Source: Bursaphelenchus xylophilus (lineage: Eukaryota > Nematoda > Chromadorea > Rhabditida > Aphelenchoididae). From it: DNA of 64,000 nucleotides. Below the pieces are notes generated by a model. It was not told where the DNA came from. It saw nothing but the letters and a program-made list of their open reading frames with translations, and searched no databases. Shown here one piece after another: positions 32,495 to 43,800 of the stretch. How positions within the stretch are numbered: the first letter of the stretch is position 1; every line of letters begins with the position of its first letter. The stretch covers positions 11,470,001 to 11,534,000 of the forward strand of contig CAJFCV020000006.1 in the NCBI GenBank assembly GCA_904066235.2. The letters are read 5' to 3'. The position numbers and the translations under genes are program-made.

Positions 32495-34707
32495 TCATTT
32501 CGTTGGCCTTCCATTTGAGCTTTGTAAAATCAAAAAAAAAGAAGCAAATCTTACCCGTACGAGTCGCGCGGTAAGTCCTCAGACGGCGACTGAAAGTAGA
32601 CAGCATAGACTTTTAAAACAAAGTCGCAAAACTCCACAAAAGCAAACAACTTACTTGGAGGTTGGTATTTGGCACGGGCTTCTTTTCTCTTCTCCAAGCG
32701 CCTCCCCATGGCGACCACTTGTACTGAAAAAATACAAGCTTATTTCGAACAGGCTGCGAAAACGGTGAATACAGTGGGGGACCTGATCCAGTGGCAAAAA
32801 ACGTACCATTTTGCATCCGGAAAGTCTCAAAAATGTGGCGAAAGAAAATCTCCCTCCTCAAGTGAAAAAACTCCGTTTTGAAGGGCGCCCTTTCCCTCTC
32901 AAAAAGAGAGGGCGCGCTTTTGAAAATGGAGTTTTTTCACTTGCAGAGGGCAGCATTCTACCACATTTTTTAGACTTCCCGGATACAAAATGGTACATTT
33001 TTTGCCACTGGATCAGGTCCCCCACTGAAACAAGGCCGGAAAAACATCCCATCAGCCGCAACTTACCCAGAACGGAGCGGAACCAACAAACGCGATGAGA
33101 ACAACTCCAAGGAACCCGGCGGAGAGGCCGACGAGCACCTTTCCCCTCTCCGTCAGCAGACCTCTTCTGCGGGCCTTTGGTGGTGGGGGTCTAAAGACCA
33201 ATCAAAACAATGTTATTCTTCCACTTACCTATACAGGAACCGGACGTAGACGTTTTTGAGCTCGTCTCGGGGAATGGTCCAGTTCAATTTGCAGTAGTGG
33301 ACGATTTGGAGGTATTGCTGAAATTCGAACATGAGAAAACTGACTGTTTTGTCAAAGCCTACGACATGATGCCATCCGGATGTTTCATTGGGAACCAGAG
33401 TAATCTTCTCGTCGTCGCAAAAACGGGATTCCCAGGATGAAGACAGAGAACCGGCAGTGAGTTCCTGACACATCCCATAGCCGTCTTTGTACACAAGGGT
33501 GCCTTTGGTTTGATTCACACCCAATTTATCGTTCACCACTAGGGGTATTTTTTTCTCTTCGATCACGGATCCATCAACACCGAAAATGAAGGAGTACCTA
33601 TCAGCCTGATTTGCAAGCCCATAGAGCTTGTCCTGGACTCGGTATACGTAGTAGCCGGAATTGCACAAAGTTGATCGAGTTACAAGGCGGATTTCGTTTG
33701 TGTCGCCGGCAACGGGGCAATTGCTAAAATACGTCCCATATCAATTGAAGATGCAACTTGCACCGGAATTCCGAGGGAATTTTTAATGCTGACTTGACCA
33801 CCGAGTTCAATCTTCTCCCCATTCACCACCATCTGCACGTTGGCGCCCTCAATTGTGCCGTCGAACTCAATGTTAATTGGCGTTCTGAAACAGAAAAGGC
33901 GTTAATTAAAACACGTTTTTTCCAAGGGTCGAGCGTAGTTGCGACGTCCATTCCAGAGTTCAGCGGCGACATGCACTGTGCAAGAAAACTCAGGGTGCGG
34001 GCGACAGCCCGAAAAAGCCTATTGCACTGTGCAAAAAGCCAAAAATTGCACAGTGCAAAGTGAACTTTCGTTTTCGCGGAGTGCATGTCGCCGAAAACAT
34101 TCCAGCGACTTTACGAATGGACTAGTACCCATCTGGGACGCTCAGATTTTTATGCAACTCGGCACATACTTAGAAGCTTTCTGCCGAACTTCGGCACGAA
34201 AAGTTTCATACCTATTTCTACCGTAACGGGTAATGTTTCCACAAAAAATCAATTCTCTCCGCGCGAAACTAGCAAAGTTATGGCCAAAAAGTGATTTTCT
34301 CTTTGACCGCTCTCCGCGTTTAGCGTACTCTCTCGACGGAAAAGACCATTCAATATCGCGGCGGAGCCTGTAAAGCGTGAGCTAAAACTTTCAGGAATTG
34401 ATATTAAGTCCATACCCGACGTGTGTGCAAAATTTAAAGAAAATCTGAGCTTCGCGCTTGGGTACTTCCCTTGTTAGCGGGTTCAGTACAAAATGGACCA
34501 AAAAACGCTGTAAATCTTCATTGCAAAACTGACACAGACCCCAACTTACGACACAAATGATTCGTTCCAAGTGAACGTTTGCATCTGAATCCCGCCATCC
34601 TTGAACTCGAACACCTCGAGTTCGGCTGCGTTAGGCTGCAAACCCTCGAATGCCGCGCTGCACATCAACAGCGAATTCAAAAGCGCTCGAATCGCTGCCT
34701 CCTCCAT
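32495..34707 (-). CDS. Unrecognised signal-peptide, single-pass membrane protein, 342 residues
   Basis: Minus-strand exons: 34550-34707, 33762-33884, 33229-33723, 33067-33190, 32655-32723, 32555-32589, 32495-32519. The second intron (33724-33761) must be a 38-base GC-AG intron (GCAAGT...TTTTAG) to hold the frame; no GT donor works. The start residues (ALLNSLLMCSAAFEG) look like a signal peptide. The ectodomain of about 230 residues has several cysteines and NxT/NxS sites (NQT, NET, NWT, NES). One membrane helix (LVGLSAGFLGVVLIAFVG) follows a basic PPPPKARRRG stretch, then a short Trp/Lys-rich tail. I recognise no domain. By topology it would be a secreted-pathway membrane protein with most of its mass outside. 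The upstream foldback at 34760 makes an extra 5' exon hard to exclude. Confidence 0.65.
32772..33027. mobile_element. Palindromic MITE (GATCCAGTGGCAAAAAACG family), copy 2
   Basis: A complete copy with CAGTGGGGGACCTGATCCAG at the left and its complement at the right, in the intron 32724-33066. Confidence 0.85.
33940..34126. mobile_element. Palindromic element with internal GCACTGTGC boxes
   Basis: The arms (CCATTCCAGAGTTCAGCGGCG left, ACATTCCAGCGAC right) frame three GCACTGTGC/GCACAGTGC boxes and end near ACGAATGGACTAGTAC. It is related to 20971-21131. It lies in the intron 33885-34549 and is followed by a fragment of the AACAGGGG family (34128-34478). Confidence 0.6.
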
Positions 34708-34759
34708 GGCCGGCGAGATGATCCACGAAGCGGCCACTTGGTGGGATAAGAACACACAA

Positions 34760-35790
34760 AAAATTTATTTTCTGAACGAGAACAGCTTGGAATTTGCAAA
34801 GAAAAGGAATTTTTACCACGCGCAAGCTGTCCCATTCGATTCGATGTCCAGATTGCCCGTTTTCTGGTCGGATGACCCGCCAAATCTTGGAATTTTGTGG
34901 TGCTTGTTGCGCCATGGATAATGTAAGTCGATTTTTCTATTTTATTGTGCAAACTAGCTAAAAAGGACAGACATAGATTAGGTGCAGGCCACTACGTTAA
35001 TTTTACCACGGAGACAGGGCTAATTTCATAGAACGGCGGCTTGAACGACGGACCAAACGCCAGGATCAAGTACAATATAAAATTTTTGTGACACTCGCCG
35101 TTTCCGTTTTGAAATTGACATTAGATCGGAGCTAATAACCTACTCCACAACTAGCTGTAGCTAGGTTCGAAGAGTGTGGTCCGAAAAAATAAGAAAATGC
35201 CACTTTCATTATCCACGTTTCGACAAAGTCGCCTCGCAACATTCCAAACTTTTGGTGGATTATCCGAACAGAAACGGGCAATCAAATTGAACGGAGTTTG
35301 CATTATCCAGGTTGTTGAAACGCGGATAATTCAAGTGGCATTTTCTTATTGTTTCGAACCGCACTCTTCGAACCTAGCTACAGCTAGTTGTGGAGTAGGT
35401 TATTAGCTCCGATCTAATGTCTATTTCGAACCGGAAACGGCGAGTTTCACGAAAATTTTATATTACGCTTGATCCTCGGGTTTGGTCCCTCTTTCAAGCC
35501 GCTGTTCCATGAAATTAGCCCTGTTTACGTGATAAAATTAACCTAGTGGCCTGCACCTAATCTATGTCTGTCCTTTTTGGCTAGTTTGCACAATAAAATA
35601 GAAAAATCGACTTACATTATCCACGACGCAACAAACACCACAAAATTCCAAGATTTGACGGGTCATCCGACCAGAAAACGGGCAATCTGGACATCGAATC
35701 GAATGGGACAGCCTGCTCTTGGTAAAGGTCCTCTTTTTGGATAAAATTCAAGTCGTCTTCATTAGGATACGAAGTCGAAAAAGTGACGTT
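34760..35790. mobile_element. Foldback element whose arms carry paralogous ORFs
   Basis: Bases about 34760-35205 and 35325-35790 are inverted copies. On the left (+) and right (-) arms the same peptide is read toward the centre: QAVPFDSMSRLPVFWSDDP, then NLGILWCLLR and a stop at the same place, with diverged but alignable N-terminal parts. The centre has several ATTATCC phrases, as in the ends of pogo/Tigger-type elements; that resemblance is only suggestive. The left arm begins about 50 bases upstream of the start codon at 34707. Confidence 0.65.
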
Positions 35791-36870
35791 TTTGCCAACA
35801 CCAAAAAGTTGGAATTCGTGTTGGATTTCGTGGCGAAATGTCACAGAAATTATTGTCTTGCTTTTTGCGAACAAATTTTGGCAGGGAAAGGTTTATCAGG
35901 TATTATGCGAGTATAAATGTTGTTTTAGACGGTCTGTTCGGCACGTTTGCCACAAATTTTGATATACTAACATTTCTGACAAGTTTTGGAAGTCGAAAAC
36001 CCTTTCTTTCCTTTTTTTTCGAATAGGTCAGATAGCGTGTAAAAAAAGAATAGGTCAGATTGCGTGTAAATCCGGGAGAACCCGCAACTTTCTTTGACAA
36101 ACGCTTGCGATCAATTTTCAATCTTGCATCCACAGCTTACGGCTGCAAGATGGAAGCAAGAAGATTGGTTTTCCATGTTTTAGGTACAAATTCAACGAGA
36201 AAGTGGATCTCTATGAAGGTAAGTCTTTCACCTTGTTTTTGGTTGGTTTTTAGGTATGAAATGGAAGGAATTGGGCGCGGTAAATTTATTCATCTGTGTA
36301 ACCAGCTTTGTGTACCTTTTTGCCTTGAACTTGAAGGAATTCTCAGTTTTTGCGTTGTTGAGAGGTGAGGATGTCCGAAGGTAGCTGTAGATGGATGTTG
36401 GGAAGGCCACAAATGCCGACCGACATTTGTTTTTTGCAAATTTTTTTTGTTCCGGCCAAATTTTTTGCAGTTCGGCAAGCTCCGCAAACCATTGCGCAAT
36501 GCGCACTGCAAATCTGCATTTGAGGCCAATAACTGTTGTAAATTGATAGATGATGTTATACTCTGATAATTCAAAAATAACTTCGGGCTGCACTGTGCGT
36601 TTTTCCTCCAAGGTGAAATCGCACTGTGGAATCAGGTCAGAAAACGAACATTTTTCGAAGCCGCATCCCCAAAATTGCGACAAGAAATGTCGATTTTTGT
36701 TCTGCGATTTCCCAAACGCGACGAAATTCTTGCACTGTGCAAAATGGCGAAAAACGGCCGCACAGTGCCGATTTTGGCTCTTTGCACTGTGCAAGCTCAA
36801 CATGCAAGCCAGAAATTTTTTCACAACAAAATCGCAAATTTCCCTGAAGATAAAAATTTATTTTTCAAAC
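35791..36870. other. Gap without a recognised gene
   Basis: The minus-strand frame of the right foldback arm continues to 35874. Bases 36580-36800 contain a loose cluster of GCACTGTGC/GCACAGTGC boxes (about 36592, 36732, 36760 and 36783). TTTATT near 36857 is the polyadenylation signal of the phosphatase gene on the minus strand. Longer open frames here lack splice or family support. Confidence 0.4.
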
Positions 36871-39800
36871 TCAATTCTGAAATTCATCGGTGGGTTCCGT
36901 AGCCTCAGGAATGGGACACTTTTCTTTTCTTTCCTTCTCTTCTCTCTCGAACTTTTTGGCATAGGTATCAAAATCATCGACGAAGATGAGCAAATTCTGC
37001 GACATCTCCACAGCATTGTACTTCATAAAGTAGAAGAGGATGATGCGCATCACGTACACGTACTGCTGAAAATAAAACGAGTGTAAAAAATTGGGAAAAT
37101 GGTACGCTTTATGAACGCGAACTGATTTGCCCGCTCCCAACCCACCATTTCATTGCGGATAGCGCAATGTCGCTTCTCCCGGAGGTTCCTCAACATCCTG
37201 GGTGCATCCGCTTCTTCTCCATGCTGGATTCTTTCCAGAATTTGGCAAGTAAAAACCAGCACGGCGCTGCGACCTGCGCCCGAGCTGCAATGGACCAACA
37301 CTTTCCTGTGGCCTTTGATTTGCTTCCAAAGGAAGGGCATCGTGTTCGAAGGCTCGGGGAAGCCCACCGGAGGGAAATTGGACCAGAAAACATGCTTGAC
37401 TTTTTGCTCGCCCTTAGGGCCGTTAACTTTGAGATGACTGAAGTGGAGGGTCGGCTCTTCCACAGGGCTGGCGTCGATCTGAAAACCAAGAATTGTTGAT
37501 AATAATAGGTCCAACTGGTAAAAGTTCCTTATTTTGGCCACAACTTATAACTTTACGGTAACTGGTCGGAATTAGCCCAAATTTAGCGTGCCCGCTCAAT
37601 TCATCGTTGTCAATGCCCGGACGGTGGATTTAGCTAGTGAGGCACCTTCTTTTTTACGTACCACCTTACCCTTCAAAAACGGCTGCAGCCTGTGATTTTA
37701 CACTTTATACGATGAAACATGCCCGGAACTAAACTTATTGCCTCCGTATGGAACTAAATGAGTCGCCACAGCCTTCGTGGGTACCCTTAAAACTATAGGG
37801 CTACCATAGTAATTCAGTGTCGCGGAGTACCTTTTTTGTGGCCTACTTACTCTGCAATTCGCGACCTTGAACACTCCAAAGTCGTTGGTTTCGCCTACTT
37901 TTCCTGGGTAATATCTAGCGCACTTTCTTCCTTCATCACATGGATGCAACTGCACAATCTGAAAACCAAACGAAATAAGCAAAAATTAAAAAAATATTCA
38001 AATTCTTTAAACAAATCGCAAACTTGATGACTAAAACAATAAAAACCGACCATTTCGACTCCTTCGTTCTGAACCAAATCCCAAAATTGCGCGGTAGTGT
38101 TGAACATGGGCGACTGGGCCAGAATAAAACGCGAATCCACCGCATTCGCGTGATAGTAGCCCCCATCCGACAGTCTAACGCGCGACGCGTCCAGACAGAG
38201 AATGTTCTGAAAAAAAGTGCAAATTACAGTATCCCAAGTGCCTCAAATGACTTGAAATTTTGCACAGCAAGTCTCAATGGGCCAACCACTGATTACTAAA
38301 AGTTTGAGCGCCTAGTTCTCGCGGAGAGTCAAGAAATTCAACAATTTTCCCGACGAGAGACTATGGAAAATTGGGAGAGTCAAAAAATTGTTTTCAGCTA
38401 TACCTTTTCGAATTATGCTGAGAAAACAGAATTTTTTTTCTAGAAAGATTGTGCTCCCCAATTAGGGTAGAATGCAAATTTTTCACGCTGAAAATCGCAA
38501 ATTTTTTTTTTATTTTTTTTTGATTTTCCGCCGAAAAATCAAAAATTCCTGCACAGTAAGAGCCCAAATCTTGACAAATACTTCAGAAAATTGTGTTACA
38601 AATTTCCCCAAAGTTTCATCAAGAGGCTTTGACTTTCGAAAAATTTTTTTGAGTCCCACCACGAAAACATGCAAATTTCAAAGCACGCTCTAAACACAAA
38701 AACACCGCGATTTCTCTCACCTTGTAGCGATTCTTGTCCGCATTCGCGGGATCTTGACACGCCATGGCCATATGGACCTTTGCCTTGTCTTCGGCCTTGA
38801 TGTCGTTGAATTCTTTTCGGATCCCGCTCAACTCCTTGTTTAACATGGTCGGAATGAAGTTAAATTTGTCGGTGACGGTCTCCGGGACCTCCTTTATTTG
38901 GGTTTCCGTCTCAACCACCTTCATTACGGTGACGTTGGCGTTCGGTGCTTTCTTTTTATGGCTGAAATCGAAATTTTAGTTTTGAATTCCGGCTTTCCCA
39001 CAGATTCTGGCATTCTGTTGCAAGGCTCAAAAGGTGATCCAATCGCTTTGGAAGTGAGCGTGGAGTAAAATACAACCGTCTCAGTTCGATAACGTACTAA
39101 TTATGCCAAAGAATTCAAATTTTAAATTTCCCGCCCAAATTTGGCATTGTGTTTTATGGGCTCAAAAGGGATCGAATTAATTCAAAAAAGGTAAAATACC
39201 AACACTCCATCTCCCACTAAAAAAGGCATAGTGTGAAATTCAAAATTCGAATTTCCCGCCATTTTTTGGCGTTCTGTTTCAGGGACGCAAAATGGTTGCA
39301 AAAGCCTCAGAAGTGGTTTGAACGTAAAATACGTCTGCCGTAGTGTTATAATCAAACTCACTTCTTCTTTTTGACACTTCTGGAGGCATCCAATCCGCTC
39401 TCTTTTTCTTTATCTTTGTCGCGTTCTCGGTCTTTCTTCTTCATGACCATAGAGGATGCGGTATCATCTGATTTGCTTTCCTTGGGAGTATTCGTAGCCG
39501 TATTCTTCTTCCTACGGGCCTGCGTCTGCTTTTGATTATCCTTTTTCTAAAAAAACTCGTTAAAATTGAAATTCAGCCACTTTTCAATAATTTGCAACGA
39601 AAAAATCGGTGGCTTACGCAAGATTCCGGCGAGAAATGTCACAAATGTCTCAGAAAATGTCTTAGAAATTCTTGATTTTCCGTATTTTCCAAGCCTAGTC
39701 AAAGTTTCAAAAAAAAAAAAAAAAAAAAAATTTTGTCCCACCACGAAAACTTGAAAATTTCAAAAACTTTGCGCAAGCCCCATAAAACCAATGTTTTTGG

Positions 39801-39957
39801 GCTTGGAACTCACCTTGACGGATTTCTCCTCAGCTGTCACGCCGCCGTTCCCATCGTCGCCTCCGCGGAACTTGTTCTGCGCCTTCTTCTTGAGACGCTG
39901 CAAGAACCCGCCGACCTGCGTGACTCCGTGGCCCTTTTTGTCTTTCTCTTTGTCCAT
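36871..39957 (-). CDS. Protein tyrosine phosphatase family protein, WPD loop altered, 453 residues
   Basis: Minus-strand exons: 39814-39957, 39362-39546, 38721-38961, 38051-38206, 37851-37958, 37146-37478, 36871-37065; phases close. Residues 1-110 are a Lys/Asp/Glu-rich low-complexity tail. The phosphatase domain follows: ADKNRYKNILCLDASRV (substrate-recognition loop), DGGYYHANAVDSRFILAQ and TAQFWDLV, HPCDEG, the signature VHCSSGAGRSAVL (catalytic Cys 342 and the Arg present), and YVMRIILFYF. The WPD loop, however, reads SNFPPVGFPEP (residues about 311-321): the general-acid aspartate is Pro, so turnover should be strongly reduced, suggesting a substrate-binding or regulatory role. This matches the large worm group of cytosolic PTP-like proteins, many of which are germline- or sperm-expressed. 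A DNA element ends eight bases from the donor at 37850. Confidence 0.9.
37520..37843. mobile_element. DNA element with AAAAGTTCCTTATTTTGGCC ends, copy 3, truncated
   Basis: Same family as 22749-23143 and 32094-32467. The right part is shortened by an internal deletion (the AAGCTTGGGCGCAG segment is missing). It fills most of the phosphatase intron 37479-37850. Confidence 0.75.
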
Positions 39958-39999
39958 TACAAGGCCCGCAGATTACTGTGGAAGTGGGACAAAAACGAG

Positions 40000-40585
40000 G
40001 TGCAAGCTTAGCAACCGGTCAACGAGTGAGCGTCGAGAAGGTATGAGGGGAAGGGAGGTGTGGGGAAGTGAGGAAATTTGGGGAAATTTGCATAAAAAAA
40101 TTTTGAAATTTTTTTCGAAAATCGCAAAAATAAAAAAAAATTTTTAAATATGAAGTTTAGTATTTTCATAAAGTGCATGGAAGTTTTTGAATTTTTTTTT
40201 TCGAGAATCGCAAAAATAAAAAAAAAATTAAGTTTGAAGATTCAAAAAAAAGAATTTTTTTTTTAAATATGAAATTTAATATTTTCATAAAGTGCATGGA
40301 CTTTTTTTCTCTTCCGCACAGTGCATTTTGAACCTTTTCCCACGCTTGTCGCCAACGCACAGTGCATTTTTCTCTTTTTCGCACAGTGCAGCCTGGAAAA
40401 AACCGTTTGCACTGTGCAATTTCCTGGCACCACCGCAGCGACTTCGAACTTGCTTATATTGCAGCGATATTTTGATGCACAGTGCGAAAACCATAAAAAA
40501 ATGAAATGCACGGTGCAAAATAGGGGGTTTTTATGCACGGTGCAGACCGTGACAAAATATCCACGCACTTTATAAAAACGCTAAT
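40000..40585. repeat. Cluster of GCAC(A/G/T)GTGC boxes between phosphatase and protease genes
   Basis: After an A/T-rich stretch (40080-40300, with a duplicated AATATTTTCATAAAGTGCATGG), boxes occur at about 40315, 40355, 40380, 40408, 40474, 40507 and 40534. Spacing is 25-66 bases. No gene is visible. Confidence 0.7.
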
Positions 40586-40586
40586 A

Positions 40587-40744
40587 TCAGTCTGTCGGGA
40601 AAATAATGAGCACAATGTGGCTGTGCCGATCGGGACACGGAGTTGAAAAAAAAGAAAATTTGATTTCGCCGCGAACAATTCATCTTCTCAGCGGCGATGC
40701 GATTTTCGGCACGACAGAGTGCTCATTATTTTCCCGACAGACTT
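40587..40744. mobile_element. MITE with CAGTCTGTCGGGAA termini, copy 3
   Basis: A complete palindromic copy of about 158 bases in the gap downstream of the protease gene, next to the GCACAGTGC cluster. Confidence 0.85.
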
Positions 40745-40882
40745 GTAATACATAGATCCATCCACAGTAACCCAAAATAACCAAAAATTTGACAGCTTGC
40801 GCTGGGAGGAGATTCGATTTTTGAAAAACATCAAAAAGTTTGCAAAATTTATTTCCAATTCAAAAAAAGTTTAATTTTCGTT

Positions 40883-43800
40883 TCAAACAAACGCCACGTA
40901 GCTCTCCTGCCCGATGGCCAATGAATTCTGCCCTCTGAGTAGTCGGAAGAACCCCTTTTCTCCCCATTCCGTGCCCCACGAGTTCTTCACAATCCAAAAC
41001 GGCACCTCTTCCTCGCCGTAGCCGACGATCGTGACGGCATGATTGATTTGCCAGCCGCCGGCGGGTTTCCGCGGCCGAAGAACCCCATGCTTGTAATGGC
41101 GGAGTTGGCGAGCGTCAATGGCTAAAACAAGGGGCGTTTTGCGAGCGTAGACAACTGAAAAATCGACTTACTAACACTCAACGGTCCCTGGTTGTAGAGA
41201 AACCTTTGCATCAAGTCCTCGCGTCTCTTTGGGATTTGTTTGTAATTTTTGATTTTCCCCACTTTCCGGCCCACTTGGCATTGAGGAATTCGGCCCCGCG
41301 AAGAGACGAATGGCGACGATTTCGCGGCCGAAAGCCCCTCTTCTTTGACGTATTTCAGCGCCAAGTCCAAGTAGCCGCCGTTGCATCCGTCATTGCCGTT
41401 CGCGTTCGTGGTGCATGAGATGAGTTCTTGTGGACTTAACGGCACAACTTTTCCCGTTTTTGCCGCCACAGCGCCTGGAATTATCTGTCTGTCGGGAACA
41501 TAATGTGGACTCGTCGCACATTGGAATTTTCTACAGTGACGGACCTGATCCCGTGGCAAAAAACATGCCGTTTTGCATCCAGGAAGTATCAAAAATGTGG
41601 CAAAATACCTCCCTCTCCAAGTGAAAAAAAAACTCCGATTTCAAAAGCGCGGCCGCTCTTTTTGTGAGGAAAAAGTGCGCGCTCTTGAAAACGGAGTTTT
41701 TTTTTGTTGGGGAGGGAGGTATTTTGCCACATTTTTCATACTTCCCGGATGCAAAATGATACGTTTTTTGCCGCTGGATCGGGTTCGCCACTGTAGAAAA
41801 TTCCAAGGCGCGGCGAATCCACATTATCTTCCCGACAGACTGATATCAATCTGTCGGGAAAATAATGAGCACCCTGTCGCCTTGCGACGGCTAGCGGTTT
41901 TGTGCGCGACTGCCATGAGGCAGACTTATGTGCTAAATCCACATTATTTTCCCGACAAAATTGTTAAGATATTGGCTGGCTCACCTTCAACTTGAGCCGC
42001 AACAGCGAAGGCGTAGCACGCCCCGCATCCCCTTTGATGAGCGACCGGCCCAACAGCGCCCTTCTTCCTGTAGTCAAATTGCTTTGGGACTTGGGCACTT
42101 GGCCGAGTTCTTGTTGCCGCTTGTCTGAAACCCAGGCATGGCTAGAGGGCCGGGCTTTTGGAATTTCGAAGTTTTCCCGCCATCTTGGCAATACTTTGGC
42201 ATTGTGTTTCATGGCTTTGTGTGAGCTATCAAATTGAAGATTTACCGCATTATGGTGTCCGTAGTGGTTTAATTACTCTCAAAACTTGATAAAAGTCTAA
42301 ATTCGTCTTGTTGCATAATGCCAAGAACCCAAAATTGGCATTCCAATTTTTCCTTTCAAGACAAAAATTTTTTTCTCTGAAGCGGGTAGCCGTAAAATTT
42401 CCCCGGATTTGCCAGGCTCTTTTCGAAATTTTCGAAGTCCGACCCCTGCCATGCCTGTTGAAAACTCACGCTGTTTCAAATAACCTATGAACTCACTGCT
42501 TTCCTTCTTTACGGACTGTTTCATTAGCCGTCCCATGATTACTTTGAGGCAATACAATTGTAAGGTCATCTTCGCTCGCCAGCGAAATATTTAGAGGCTG
42601 TTTGTGTTGGAATAGCCCAGTGTAGTCGTGAATAAACTCGTCATCACTCAGATCGGATAGCGGGGTCAACCCAAACACTTGCTCTCCCAATTCCTCATTT
42701 TCGGCTTTTATTTGGTCCATCGCGTTGCGGATGTTCTCAAATCGGCCGAAAATGGCTTCTGAGTCCTCGTAGGTCTTTTGGTATCTGAAAAATCGTATGA
42801 ATAACGGTTCTTAAAAGTGAAATAGTATGCCTGAAAAAGCAAAAAAATTTGTTTTTTATATATATTATATATATATATTAATAGATAATTAGTCCGTTCG
42901 TAAAGCTTTTGAGAATGTTTGAAGCATTTTTGAAGCTCCCGAGACTAACAGATGTCATCATACCAGATCGGACAATATTAATTTCATCCGTAGCAAAGCG
43001 TCCGGGCTTTGTAACAAGGTGCAGTTTCAAAAAAGACATAAAATGTCTCCGCCAAAAAATGGTTCCTCCGCCGAGGCGAGAAAAAATTCTTCCGGATATT
43101 CTTCGAACTCACAACTCCGAGTTTTAAATACAGCCGAAACTTTTGGGATAGCTGCGAAGAGCTCAGAGATATCCGCAAAAGTTTTCGCGGTATAGCTCCG
43201 GAAGCTGCAATGGGGGACCTGATCCAGTGGCAAAGAACGTACCATTTTGCATCCAGGAAGTATCAAAAAACGTGTTAAAATACCTCACTCTCCAAGTGAC
43301 AAAACTCAGGTTTCAAAAGCGCGCCCGCTCTTTTTGTGAGGAAAAGGGCGGGCTCTTCAAAACGAAGTTTTTTTTGTCCTCTCTTTTTGTGAGGACCCTT
43401 CAAAACCAAGTTTTTTTCACTTGGAGTAGGAAGCATTTTGCCACATTTTTTGATACTTCCCGGATGCAAAATGGTCCGTTTTATGCGACTAAAGAAATTC
43501 CCTACTGTTGCAGGTCAACTTGAACAACAAAATCCTCCAATAAAAATGTATTTTTTGCTCCCTTGCGATTCGTTGTACAGAGTTAGGACTGAACTTACTT
43601 CCCAATAAACTTGAAGAACTCATTGTACTCCTCCTTCATGTCTTTGTCAAACTTTTCCCTCTCCTGTGCGGCCAGTTCAAGTGTTCGCTTGACTTGCTCA
43701 TCGATCTTGTCCAAACCGGCGATCCACTCATTTGGCTGACTGATATTGAAGATGTCAATGTCATCAAAAACCGATTTGGGAAAGGAAATCTCAGCGTTTG

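Noticed and set aside
33700..33790. Frameshift that would make the membrane-protein gene a pseudogene
   Set aside because: A 38-base GC-AG intron restores the frame exactly and GCAAGT donors occur in two other genes here; kept as a finding to verify.
36228..36824. 198-residue minus-strand frame
   Set aside because: It runs through the GCACTGTGC boxes and A/T-rich DNA, has no domain, and sits just downstream of the phosphatase 3' end.
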